Counted from the first letter of the stretch, positions 1 through 6,909 are shown. The stretch: 6,952 nucleotides of DNA from Campylobacterota bacterium (GCA_013153345.1 JAADEQ010000092.1:1-6952), one strand, 5' to 3'. Notes: a model not told the origin generated them from the letters alone. A program made the numbers and translations.

Positions 1-2
1 AT

Positions 3-1061
3 GTCTTAAGTGTTGATGATATGTTAAAGATGAGCCCTATTGCAAAAGAGACAATAAAAGAGTTTCGCGCTTCAACCTATACCAAAGAGGATATCCAAAA
101 CTTTGCTAGAAACCTTCAAATCCAAAACCCTCACGAGGATGAAGAGGCTCCTATTAAAGAGGAGGAGCCTACCCAAGAGAAGATGATAGATAAGATAGTA
201 AAAGAGAATCAAGAGCCTCAAGAGGCAAACTCAGTTGAGATTAAGAGCCATGAAGAGATTAAAGAAGAGGTTAAAGAGATTAATGATACCTTAGAGAGTG
301 CAAAAAAGGATACTACATTAGATGAAGCTAGTAGAAAAATAGAAATAAAAGATAAAGAAAAACGCACCAAAGTAATCTCTAAATATAAAACTCTTAGAGC
401 CAAATTTGCAAAAAAAGAGAGCCCTTCAAAAGAGGAAAAGAGCCCTACCCCACAAAAGAGCTCTTTTAAGTTTGATAAAGTCAAAAGCTCCCAAGAAGAG
501 AGCAAAAAAGAGGAGGTTAATATAGAGATATACCCTCCTATACCCCATATTGAAAATAAGTATCGCCAAGCATTTATACTCTATCCTCCTATTAAAGAGA
601 GTGATATTTGGGTAGAGGATGTAGTTAGAATGTTAAAAAAGATGGCGGCTCAAAACTATAATGAGGATGATATAAGAGCTCTTTTTGATGAGTATGAGCA
701 CTTTTTAGATAAAGGAGACCTCGCAAAAGCTTCCCAATTTCTTCTTTTAGCAGCAAGTAGTGACTCTAAATATGCACAATTTGTATTGGCTAGAGAGCTA
801 TTTAAAGGAAAGGTGCTAAAGAGAAATATAAAAAAGTCATTTGAGCTAATGACAAAACTAGCAAATGAGGGATTTCCTGATGCAATATGCGATTTAGGGC
901 AATTTTATGAGTATGGAATAGGAACAGCCCAAGATAAAAAGGTAGCCCTAAAACTATATGAAAAAGCGCTTGAGTTAGGGGTGCAAAGAGCTACTAAACA
1001 TATTAATCGCATCAAAGAGTCAGGAAGCCTTCTCTCATCTCTTAAAAAGATTTTTAGTTAG
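3..1061 (+). CDS. Sel1-like repeat protein with charged N-terminal region (probably 5'-partial)
   Basis: Residue numbers count from the ATG at position 21. The C-terminal third (about residues 230-335) is helical, with two to three Sel1/TPR-like units marked by alanine and glycine patterns such as DAICDLGQFYEYGIGTAQD, followed by KVALKLYEKALELG. Such repeats usually serve as protein-protein scaffolds; no partner or function can be named. Residues about 38-165 are dominated by Lys, Glu, Ser and Pro and are probably disordered or coiled coil; a globular stretch starts near residue 169 (YPPIPHIENKYRQAF). No signal peptide is seen, but the true N-terminus may be missing. The frame stays open to the left window edge, and neither ATG at 21 nor at 30 has a Shine-Dalgarno sequence, so I take the gene as partial from position 3, with 21 as the fallback start. 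Its stop (TAG, 1059-1061) lies inside the 3' end of the convergent bioA gene. Glutamate is mostly GAG despite the AT-rich context. Confidence 0.8.
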   Translation, partial: VLSVDDMLKMSPIAKETIKEFRASTYTKEDIQNFARNLQIQNPHEDEEAPIKEEEPTQEKMIDKIVKENQEPQEANSVEIKSHEEIKEEVKEINDTLESAKKDTTLDEASRKIEIKDKEKRTKVISKYKTLRAKFAKKESPSKEEKSPTPQKSSFKFDKVKSSQEESKKEEVNIEIYPPIPHIENKYRQAFILYPPIKESDIWVEDVVRMLKKMAAQNYNEDDIRALFDEYEHFLDKGDLAKASQFLLLAASSDSKYAQFVLARELFKGKVLKRNIKKSFELMTKLANEGFPDAICDLGQFYEYGIGTAQDKKVALKLYEKALELGVQRATKHINRIKESGSLLSSLKKIFS

Positions 1062-2358
1062 CAGGTAGCTGCTCTATTGCCTCATAAGCCACCTTAAAAA
1101 TATACTCTAGCTCCTCTTTGGTAATAACATAAGGTGGCATAAAATAGATAGTATTCCCTAAAGGTCTAAGCAATACTCCATTTTTTAATCCATATTGATA
1201 TACCTTTAGACCTATTCTTTTAGAAGGCTCATACCCCTTTATATCAAATGCAGCCACCATTCCAGTTTGACGAATATTTTCTACTCTATCCAACTCCTCA
1301 AATCTCTTTAACTCTTTGGCCATATAAGAGGCAGTAGTTCTATTTTTCTCTATAATACTCTCTTTTTCAAATAAATCTAGCGAGGCAAGAGCAGCAGAGC
1401 ACGCTAAAGGATTTCCAGTATAGCTATGAGAGTGTAAAAAGGCCTTATGCTCATTATAGTCACAATAAAAAGCACTATATACCTCATTGGTAGTTAAGAC
1501 AACAGAAAGTGGCAAATAACCAGCTGTTAACCCCTTGGATAGACATAAAAAATCTGGCTCAATCTCAGCTTGCTCATATGCAAACATTGTCCCAGTTCTT
1601 CCAAATCCAGTCATTATCTCATCTAAAATCAGATGCACTCCATATTTTTTAGTTAGCTCTCTTGCCCCTTTAAGATAAAAAGGGTGATACATATGCATAT
1701 TTCCAGCCCCTTGAATCAAAGGCTCAACAATAAAAGCAGCAATATTTTTATGCTCTTTTTTTAGTATATTCTCTAATGCCTCTAAGGCCTCATTTGCAGC
1801 TTCAATAGTTTTATCTTTTGGAACTGGAGTTTGAATATTATTAATCAAGAGGGGCTTATAGGTCTTTTTATATAAATCAACATCCCCAACACTTAAAGCT
1901 CCAATAGTCTCACCATGATAACTATTGGTTAAAGATAAAAATAGACTCTTTTTAACCCCCTTATTTAAAAAATAGTGATAACTCATCTTAAGTGACACTT
2001 CAATGGCACTTGAACCATTATCAGCAAAAAAGAGCTTTTGTAAACTAGCAGCTGTAATATCTATTAGCCTTTGGGCTAAGTCTATAGCGGGCTTATGGGT
2101 AAATCCTGCAAATATAATATGCTCTAATTTGTCAAGTTGCTCTTTTATCTTTTGATTAATATAGCTATTATTATGCCCAAAAATATTTACCCACCAGCTA
2201 CTAATTGCGTCGATATATTGGTTATTATCAAAATCATAAAGATAGACCCCTTTTGCCTCTTTTATTGGAATAAGGGGCAAAAATTCATGGTCTTTCATCT
2301 GGGTGCAAGGGTGCCATATATATTTTAGGTCTTGCTCAAAAAGTTCCAAATTTGTCAT
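1054..2358 (-). CDS. bioA: Adenosylmethionine--8-amino-7-oxononanoate aminotransferase (DAPA aminotransferase)
   Basis: This cytoplasmic PLP enzyme of fold type I converts 8-amino-7-oxononanoate (KAPA) to 7,8-diaminononanoate in biotin synthesis, in most members with S-adenosylmethionine as amino donor. The 434-residue length is normal. Visible family marks are WHPCTQM (15-21), SSWW (53-56), the phosphate-binding NGSS region (114-117), YHGET (147-151), VEPLIQGAG (211-219), LILDEIMTGFGRTG with the PLP-nitrogen Asp246, CLSKG with the Schiff-base Lys275, HSYTGNPLA, and LLRPLGNTIYFMPPY with the substrate-carboxylate arginine near the C-terminus. Cys18 stands where the E. coli enzyme has Tyr17 in its substrate pocket. 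The ATG at 2356-2358 is preceded on the minus strand by AAAAGGTC at suitable spacing. No other bio gene is in the window, so it appears to be transcribed alone, divergently from the PpiD-like gene. Its last 8 bp overlap the convergent Sel1-like gene. Assignment to BioA rather than another class III aminotransferase rests on the WHP and SSWW motifs. Confidence 0.95.
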   Translation of the reverse strand: MTNLELFEQDLKYIWHPCTQMKDHEFLPLIPIKEAKGVYLYDFDNNQYIDAISSWWVNIFGHNNSYINQKIKEQLDKLEHIIFAGFTHKPAIDLAQRLIDITAASLQKLFFADNGSSAIEVSLKMSYHYFLNKGVKKSLFLSLTNSYHGETIGALSVGDVDLYKKTYKPLLINNIQTPVPKDKTIEAANEALEALENILKKEHKNIAAFIVEPLIQGAGNMHMYHPFYLKGARELTKKYGVHLILDEIMTGFGRTGTMFAYEQAEIEPDFLCLSKGLTAGYLPLSVVLTTNEVYSAFYCDYNEHKAFLHSHSYTGNPLACSAALASLDLFEKESIIEKNRTTASYMAKELKRFEELDRVENIRQTGMVAAFDIKGYEPSKRIGLKVYQYGLKNGVLLRPLGNTIYFMPPYVITKEELEYIFKVAYEAIEQLPAN

Positions 2359-2382
2359 ATTATTGACCTTTTTTTCTTTTAT

Positions 2383-2413
2383 ATTTTATCAAAATAGAGA
2401 TTAAAAAGAACAA
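2383..2413 (-). promoter_or_regulatory. Candidate sigma-70 promoter for bioA
   Basis: On the minus strand an extended -10 element reads TGATAAAAT (2391 to 2383, hexamer TAAAAT at 2388-2383). A -35-like TTGTTC lies at 2413-2408, with a 19-bp spacer, longer than the ideal 17. Transcription would start near 2376, leaving a leader of about 18 nt that includes the AAGGTC ribosome-binding site. The match is plausible, but the region is so AT-rich that chance matches are expected. Confidence 0.35.
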
Positions 2414-2427
2414 ATGTTAACTTTTGT
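2410..2427. promoter_or_regulatory. 18-bp imperfect palindrome overlapping the bioA -35 element
   Basis: The sequence ACAAATGTTAACTTTTGT is its own reverse complement except at one symmetric pair (positions 2415 and 2422). It has a GTTAAC core flanked by ACAAA and TTTGT. It overlaps the proposed bioA -35 hexamer, a position where a repressor could block transcription. No regulator is encoded nearby, and the core resembles only loosely one half of BirA-type biotin operators, so its role is inferred from position and symmetry alone. Confidence 0.3.
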
Positions 2428-2589
2428 AAAAAAATTAAAAATTTTTTTGATTTTTCAAAAAACAATATTTTAATATTTACTATATTCATTTTATGAAACT
2501 ATTTTTTTTATTTTTTTAGGTTTTTTCATATTTAATAATAAAAAGCTGTAAATAAGGGTTGTCAAATAAATTAACTATTAACAAAAATT

Positions 2590-2624
2590 TGGTTAAAATT
2601 TTAAAAAGGGTAATAAAAAAGGAT
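2590..2624 (+). promoter_or_regulatory. Candidate -10 and ribosome-binding site for the PpiD-like gene
   Basis: A -10-like TAAAAT lies at 2594-2599, just after a TG at 2590-2591, and no convincing -35 stands upstream at normal spacing; Campylobacterota promoters often lack one. The AAAGGAT at 2618-2624 is a good Shine-Dalgarno sequence, with 8 nt between its GGA and the ATG at 2632, and supports that start. The ribosome-binding site is more secure than the promoter. This promoter would also drive ftsA and ftsZ if the three genes form one transcript. Confidence 0.35.
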
Positions 2625-2631
2625 AATTGTT

Positions 2632-4095
2632 ATGATTTCTTGGATGCAGAGGAATAATAAATATTTAATACCAACTATATGGATAGCTACAATTGCATTT
2701 ATCGGCGCAGGTGCAGTTGGATGGGGGAGTATGGACTTTGGTGATAGAACCTCCTCTATTGCAAAAGTGGGAGATGTGCCAATCTCTAAGCTAAAATTTA
2801 ACTACATGTATAATAATTTATATCTATTAGAATCTCAAAAGAGAAATGGCAAGTTTGATAGAGAGATGGCAAAAAAATTGGGATTAGAAAAGAGTGTATT
2901 TGATGAGTTAGTAAGAGAGGCTCTCTTATTAAACTTAGCCAAAGAGTATGGAATTATAGTAACAGATAAAGAGGTAGCACTTGAGATTACCTCATATGAT
3001 ATTTTTAAAGATAAAAATGGAGTTTTTCACAAAGAGTATTATGAAAACTTCTTAAAAAGCAGAGGTCTTAAGGCAAAAGAGTTCGAAGATATTATACGTG
3101 ACCAGCTAAAAGTAAAGAAGATTGTAAAGTTGCTTAATGTAAAACCTTTGGAGTTTGAAAAGGAGGTTATTGGCTCTACTTTTCGAATTGGAGATAAGAT
3201 TAAGTATGATATTTTGGAGGCAAAGGATATTAATGTAACAATAGATGATAATGAACTAAAGGAGTATTGGGCTAAAAACAAATTAGAATATCTAACTCCA
3301 ACTAGATATAAACTTCAGCTATTATGGACAAAGCCAAAAGATATAAACTTTACTCAAGAAGAGATTGAAAAGTTCTATAAAGAGAATAGTTTTGAGTATG
3401 TAGATAAAGAGGGAAAAACCAAGCCTCTTAGCGAAGTTAAAGATGAGGTAATTAAAGCCTTAACTCTTCAAAAGCTCAAAAAAGATGCAATTATTGAGCG
3501 TAGCAGATTTAAGAAAGGGAAACTCTCTCCAACTGAGGTAGTAACACTAGATGAGGGAGATAAGATATTTACTCCTCAAATTTGGAAAGAGATAAAAGAT
3601 GCAAAAGAAAACGATATCTTAAAACCAAAAGTGGTAGATAATAGTTATGTAACTATCAAACTTGAAAAAGTAATTAAACCTCAAGAGATGAAATTTGAGG
3701 AGGCAAAAGAGCTAGTAAAAAGAGATTTAACACAAGAAAAGAGAAGAGAGGAGCTCTTTAAAAAGGCTCAAGAGCTCCAGAAAAACCCTTCAAAGCTTAA
3801 GTTTGAGAGTAAAGATTATATTACCCTCTCAACTCTTCCAAAGCTAGAAGGCTTAATTGCACCAGAGAGTTTTGAGGTTACCAAGGCGCTATTTGGAAGT
3901 AGCAAAAAGAGTGATATTGTAAATTTAGGGGATAAACTAGTTGTTTACCATATTAATGAACAGAAACTATTAGATAAAAATCCACTACTAATGGAAAAAG
4001 AGATTAGCGATATTAAGAGTGGGGAGCTATATTATAACTTAATAACAGATCTCTCAAAGAAGTATAAGATTGAGAAATTTGTAAAAGGACTTTAA
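2632..4095 (+). CDS. PpiD/SurA-like membrane-anchored periplasmic chaperone (peptidylprolyl isomerase family)
   Basis: The protein has 487 residues. A short cytoplasmic tail (MISWMQRNNK) precedes one hydrophobic segment at about 11-31, with no lipobox or clear signal-peptidase site, so it should be an inner-membrane anchor with the rest in the periplasm, as in PpiD. Residues about 35-165 match the SurA/PpiD N-terminal chaperone domain (IAKVGDVPISKLKFNYMYNN, then FDELVREALLLNLAKEYGI and a partner helix near EFEDIIRDQLKVKKI). After residue 200 comes the helical region typical of the PpiD C-terminal half (LSEVKDEVIKALTLQKLKKD; FEEAKELVKRDLTQEKRREE). I cannot find a parvulin domain: the usual His-Ile motif and Gly-Gly-x-Leu-Gly motif are absent and the protein is shorter than the roughly 620-residue E. 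coli PpiD, so chaperone activity is likelier than isomerase activity. It is directly followed by ftsA, whose GTG starts on the next base. Confidence 0.85.
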   Translation: MISWMQRNNKYLIPTIWIATIAFIGAGAVGWGSMDFGDRTSSIAKVGDVPISKLKFNYMYNNLYLLESQKRNGKFDREMAKKLGLEKSVFDELVREALLLNLAKEYGIIVTDKEVALEITSYDIFKDKNGVFHKEYYENFLKSRGLKAKEFEDIIRDQLKVKKIVKLLNVKPLEFEKEVIGSTFRIGDKIKYDILEAKDINVTIDDNELKEYWAKNKLEYLTPTRYKLQLLWTKPKDINFTQEEIEKFYKENSFEYVDKEGKTKPLSEVKDEVIKALTLQKLKKDAIIERSRFKKGKLSPTEVVTLDEGDKIFTPQIWKEIKDAKENDILKPKVVDNSYVTIKLEKVIKPQEMKFEEAKELVKRDLTQEKRREELFKKAQELQKNPSKLKFESKDYITLSTLPKLEGLIAPESFEVTKALFGSSKKSDIVNLGDKLVVYHINEQKLLDKNPLLMEKEISDIKSGELYYNLITDLSKKYKIEKFVKGL

Positions 4096-4098
4096 GTG
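4084..4098 (+). promoter_or_regulatory. Ribosome-binding site that fixes the GTG start of ftsA
   Basis: AAAGGAC at 4084-4090 lies inside the last codons of the PpiD-like gene. It is 5 nt upstream of GTG 4096-4098, which directly follows the TAA at 4093-4095. No ATG occurs in the ftsA frame for over 100 codons, and translation from this GTG gives the conserved FtsA N-terminus. A ribosome ending on the upstream gene could restart here, so translational coupling is likely. Confidence 0.75.
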
Positions 4099-5472
4099 AG
4101 TAAAACAATATTAGCCATTGATATAGGCTCAATCAATACAAAAGCTGTCATTGCCGAGATTGATGAATTTAATGAAATTAAGGTATTAGGGCATGGTATT
4201 GCAAAATCTCAAGGAGTAAAAAAAGGGATTATTACTAATATTGATTTAGCTTCAAAGTCCATTAGAAAAGCAGTAAATGATGCAAGAAGAATTGCTGGAA
4301 ATAATATTAGCAGTGCTGTTGTCTCAATCTCCAGTGCTTATACAAAAAGCACCAACTCAATTGGAATTGTAAATATCCCTCAAAAAGATATTACTATAAA
4401 AGAGATAAATAGAGTAATGGAGACTGCTTTATATAATGCTAATATTCCAAAAGATTATGAGGTTCTTCACGTATTACCATACAATTTTAAAGTAGATGAA
4501 CAGACAAATATTGAAGACCCATACAATATGAATGCCTCTAGAATGGAGGTAGAGGCTCATATTATAATAGCTCAAAAATCAAGCCTTAGTAATATCAAAA
4601 AGGCTATAATCTCAGCAGGATTAGAGCTTGATGCAATTGTACTTGATAGCTATGCTTCAGCAATTGCTACAATGAGTCATGATGAGAAGGTACTAGGAGT
4701 AGCAGTTTTAGATTTAGGAGGCCAAACTAGTAGCATTACCCTTTTCAAAGGCAACTCAATTAGATATAATAACTATTTGCCAGTTGGCTCAAACCATATC
4801 ACAAATGATATATCAATTGCTCTGCATACCCCTTTGGAGGTGGCAGAGAAGGTAAAAAGGGAGTTTGGTAACCTATTGGAGGTAGAAGACCAGATTCTTG
4901 AGCTTCCAATAATTGGGGATACAGAAAATAGAAATGAGATACCTTTAAAGATTATTCAAGATGTAATTGTTGCAAGAGTTGAGGAGTTGCTTTATATTTT
5001 ATCAAAATATTTAGATAAGAGTAACTTAAGAGATAGAATAAGCTCTGGGATTATTCTAACTGGAGGAATGACAAAACTAAAAGGAATTAGAGAGTTTACT
5101 CAAGCAATATTTCCAGGTCTTTCAGTTAGAATTGGATATCCAGCGGAGTTAAAAGGGCTATTTGATGAGTTAAAAGACCCATCAAATGCAACAGTTATAG
5201 GGCTTTTACTATATAAAGCAGGTAAAAATACTCAATATGAGATAGATAACCAAAAAAGACTACTTCATCAAAAGGAGGAACTGCACGATAGCTTAAGTGA
5301 TATTAAACTAGATAATATAGGGAGTAAGAAGAGCAAAGAGTGTGAGTCACCACCACCAAGAGTTAATGAGCAACCAGTGAATATAATTTTTGATGATTTA
5401 CCACGCATTGATGATAGTAGTAATAGTGATTTTGTAACAAAAGTAAAAAATTGGATAAAACAACTTTTCTAA
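4096..5472 (+). CDS. ftsA: Cell division protein FtsA
   Basis: FtsA is an actin-like ATP-binding protein that anchors FtsZ filaments to the inner face of the cytoplasmic membrane and recruits later division proteins. The 458 residues begin at GTG. The phosphate-1 motif is ILAIDIGSINTKAV (5-18). The FtsA-specific 1C (SHS2) subdomain lies roughly at 83-165. Phosphate-2 is VLDLGGQTSS (204-213) and the adenosine motif is IILTGGMTKLKG (319-330). A polar, probably flexible linker (about 376-444, with PPPR near 419) leads to the amphipathic end DFVTKVKNWIKQLF (445-458), which fits the membrane-targeting helix that defines FtsA among actin-like proteins. It abuts the PpiD-like gene upstream; ftsZ follows after 19 bp, so co-transcription with ftsZ is very likely. 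No ftsQ or mur gene precedes it, unlike the dcw clusters of many bacteria. All expected motifs are present and nothing suggests damage. Confidence 0.97.
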   Translation: MSKTILAIDIGSINTKAVIAEIDEFNEIKVLGHGIAKSQGVKKGIITNIDLASKSIRKAVNDARRIAGNNISSAVVSISSAYTKSTNSIGIVNIPQKDITIKEINRVMETALYNANIPKDYEVLHVLPYNFKVDEQTNIEDPYNMNASRMEVEAHIIIAQKSSLSNIKKAIISAGLELDAIVLDSYASAIATMSHDEKVLGVAVLDLGGQTSSITLFKGNSIRYNNYLPVGSNHITNDISIALHTPLEVAEKVKREFGNLLEVEDQILELPIIGDTENRNEIPLKIIQDVIVARVEELLYILSKYLDKSNLRDRISSGIILTGGMTKLKGIREFTQAIFPGLSVRIGYPAELKGLFDELKDPSNATVIGLLLYKAGKNTQYEIDNQKRLLHQKEELHDSLSDIKLDNIGSKKSKECESPPPRVNEQPVNIIFDDLPRIDDSSNSDFVTKVKNWIKQLF

Positions 5473-5491
5473 AAAAATAAGGAGATATAGA

Positions 5492-6643
5492 ATGGAAAAT
5501 TTTGAAATAGAAGTATTAGGAAAAGATCATACAGATTTAGCAAGCGAAGGTGCCGTAATTAAAGCAATTGGAGTTGGAGGCGGCGGTGGTAATATGATTA
5601 ACCATATGGTAGAGCAAAATATTAGTGGAATTGAACTAATTGCAGCAAATACCGATAGACAAGCGCTTGATAGCTCTTTAGCTCCATATAAGATTCAATT
5701 AGGGCAAAATACTCTAAAGGGTCTTGGATGTGGAATGAGACCAGAAAGAGGAAGAGAGGCTGCACTTGAGGCATATGATGAGATAAAAGAGGCTCTAAAT
5801 GGGGCAAATATGGTATTTATTGCAGCAGGACTTGGAGGAGGAACTGGAACAGGAGCTGCTCCAATTGTAGCTCAAGCTGCAAAAGATGTAAATGCTTTAA
5901 CTGTTGGAGTTGTAACTACCCCTTTTAAATTTGAGGGAAGAAAGAGAATAAAACTCGCTGAAGAGGGGCTAAAAGAGTTAAAAAAAGAGTGCGATTCAAT
6001 TATTGTAATTCCAAATGAGAGACTACTTAGTATAGTTGATAAAAATCTTGGAATTAAAGAGAGCTTTAAATTAGTTGATGATATTTTAGCACAAGCAGTA
6101 AGTGGAATCTCAAATGTTATTATCTCTCACTCTGCAAGCGATATTAACCTTGACTTTAACGATGTAAGAACAGTTATGAGCCATAAGGGGCTAGCATTAA
6201 TGGGAGTTGGAAAAGCTGTTGGAGATAATGCCGCAACTGAGGCAACAATGCAAGCGATTAACTCTCCACTTCTTGGAGACATCTCAATTAAAGGGGCTCA
6301 GGGTATTTTGGTGCATTTTAATATTAATCCAAACTATCCAATTGTGCAAATCTCTGAAGCAATGAGTGCACTTGAAGAGTTTGCAGATGAAGAGGCATAT
6401 GTAATCTTTGGAACAACAACAAATGAAGATATTCCAGAAGATGAGGTATCTTTAACAATTATTGCAACTGGTTTTGAAAAGGATAATAAAGAGATAGAAC
6501 CCAATTTGGAGCAAAAAAATACTACATCGGTAAAGCCAACTACTATTAATAAACCAAGAAATATAACTATTAGAAAAGTAGTAGGGGATGAGCTTGAGAG
6601 CTACTATGACACTCCCACTTTCTTAAGAGAGCAAAGAGATTAA
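5492..6643 (+). CDS. ftsZ: Cell division protein FtsZ
   Basis: FtsZ is the tubulin-like GTPase that polymerises into the cytokinetic ring at mid-cell. In its 383 residues I see the nucleotide-binding loop IGVGGGGGNMINHM (26-39), AANTDRQAL (51-59), the tubulin/FtsZ signature AAGLGGGTGTGAAP (111-124), and the synergy (T7) loop NLDFNDVRTVM (209-219), whose acidic residues complete the GTPase site of the neighbouring subunit. A variable linker (about 330-370) precedes the conserved C-terminal peptide DTPTFLREQRD (373-383), which binds FtsA. The ATG at 5492 follows a strong GGAG at 5481-5484. The gene appears complete, ending in TAA at 6641-6643. The left arm of the terminal inverted repeat starts at 6642, inside this stop codon, so the mRNA would carry that arm directly after the coding region. 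No GC-rich terminator follows. Confidence 0.98.
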   Translation: MENFEIEVLGKDHTDLASEGAVIKAIGVGGGGGNMINHMVEQNISGIELIAANTDRQALDSSLAPYKIQLGQNTLKGLGCGMRPERGREAALEAYDEIKEALNGANMVFIAAGLGGGTGTGAAPIVAQAAKDVNALTVGVVTTPFKFEGRKRIKLAEEGLKELKKECDSIIVIPNERLLSIVDKNLGIKESFKLVDDILAQAVSGISNVIISHSASDINLDFNDVRTVMSHKGLALMGVGKAVGDNAATEATMQAINSPLLGDISIKGAQGILVHFNINPNYPIVQISEAMSALEEFADEEAYVIFGTTTNEDIPEDEVSLTIIATGFEKDNKEIEPNLEQKNTTSVKPTTINKPRNITIRKVVGDELESYYDTPTFLREQRD

Positions 6644-6684
6644 ATCTTTTTTCTCTCTTTAATCTACACCTTCACATTCTTTAA
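6642..6684 (+). repeat. Left arm of a perfect 43-bp terminal inverted repeat
   Basis: The bases from AAATCTTTTTTC (6642) to CATTCTTTAA (6684) are the exact reverse complement of 6910-6952. The arm covers the last two bases of the ftsZ stop codon, the 20-bp gap after it, and the last codons plus stop of the minus-strand gene fragment. Beyond 6684 the match continues imperfectly for seven more bases (5 of 7). A perfect 43-bp match is far beyond chance even in AT-rich DNA. Confidence 0.95.
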
Positions 6685-6909
6685 GCTGCTATCTAGAGTC
6701 TCTACAATATTTTTAATTTTTAAAGATAGTTCATTCAAGAAGTTTTTAGCTCTATTTAAATCTATCTCAATTTTATTCTCATCTATTTTAATTCCAACAC
6801 TATCTTTTAAATCAATTTTCCCCTCCTCAATCTCTTTTTCTAACTTTTTAACATTATTTTCTAGTTTTTTTTCTAGCTCTTCAAAAAACTTTTTAGTAGC
6901 ATTAGTAGT
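6664..6909 (-). pseudogene. Fragment of a gene for a small charged coiled-coil protein, 5' end missing
   Basis: The minus strand is open for 81 codons ending at TAG (6664-6666). It reads TTNATKKFFEELEKKLENN, then a Lys/Glu/Ile-rich helical stretch containing GKIDLKDSVGIKID, and ends DSSLKNVKV. Codon use resembles the neighbouring genes, and the heptad-like hydrophobic spacing looks like real protein, so I take it as a true coding sequence convergent with ftsZ (20 bp between stops). It has no ATG, GTG or usable TTG near its start; the first TTG is codon 58. Going upstream, the frame hits TAA at 6910-6912, exactly where the right arm of the inverted repeat begins. The start codon and perhaps a few N-terminal residues therefore appear to have been replaced. 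It weakly recalls exodeoxyribonuclease VII small subunits in size and charge but lacks their usual motif, so no function is assigned. It could be an intact gene in the real genome if the junction is an artefact. Confidence 0.5.

Larger units (their letters stand above)
2359..2631. promoter_or_regulatory. Divergent AT-rich intergenic region between bioA and the PpiD-like gene
   Basis: This 273-bp spacer carries the 5' ends of two divergent genes and must contain the promoters for both. It is extremely AT-rich with many T and A runs, as is usual for Campylobacterota promoter regions. It includes a weak AT-only hairpin (arms 2443-2450 and 2455-2462, four-base loop), the palindrome at 2410-2427, and two AATATT blocks near 2464-2477. 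I see no coding frame of substance, no tRNA and no GC-rich terminator in it. Confidence 0.7.

Noticed and set aside
218..505. Minus-strand 95-codon open frame
   Set aside because: Antisense to the Lys/Glu-rich region; its Ser/Leu/Phe-rich sequence is the expected mirror of that composition.
2137..2328. Plus-strand 63-codon open frame
   Set aside because: Lies wholly antisense inside bioA, with no ribosome-binding site or recognisable protein; a shadow of the real gene.
2410..2427. BirA-type biotin operator
   Set aside because: Only one GTTAAC-type half is visible at this spot; the second half at the usual 14-16 bp spacing is missing.
2443..2462. TTTTTTGA/TCAAAAAA hairpin as a terminator or regulator
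   Set aside because: Pure A/T stem from homopolymer runs in an AT-rich spacer, between divergent starts where no terminator is needed.
6637..6665. Short hairpin AGATTAAA/TTTAATCT around the ftsZ stop as a terminator
   Set aside because: Only 8 AT-rich base pairs with a 13-nt loop and no U-run after it; too weak to call an intrinsic terminator.
6694..6704. Small palindrome TAGAGTCTCTA
   Set aside because: Eleven bases inside a coding frame; expected by chance at this length.
6664..6909. Exodeoxyribonuclease VII small subunit (xseB)
   Set aside because: Size and charge are similar, but the family pattern of a Leu-Glu-x-Gly stretch followed by Glu-Ser-x-x-x-Tyr-Glu-x-Gly is not present.
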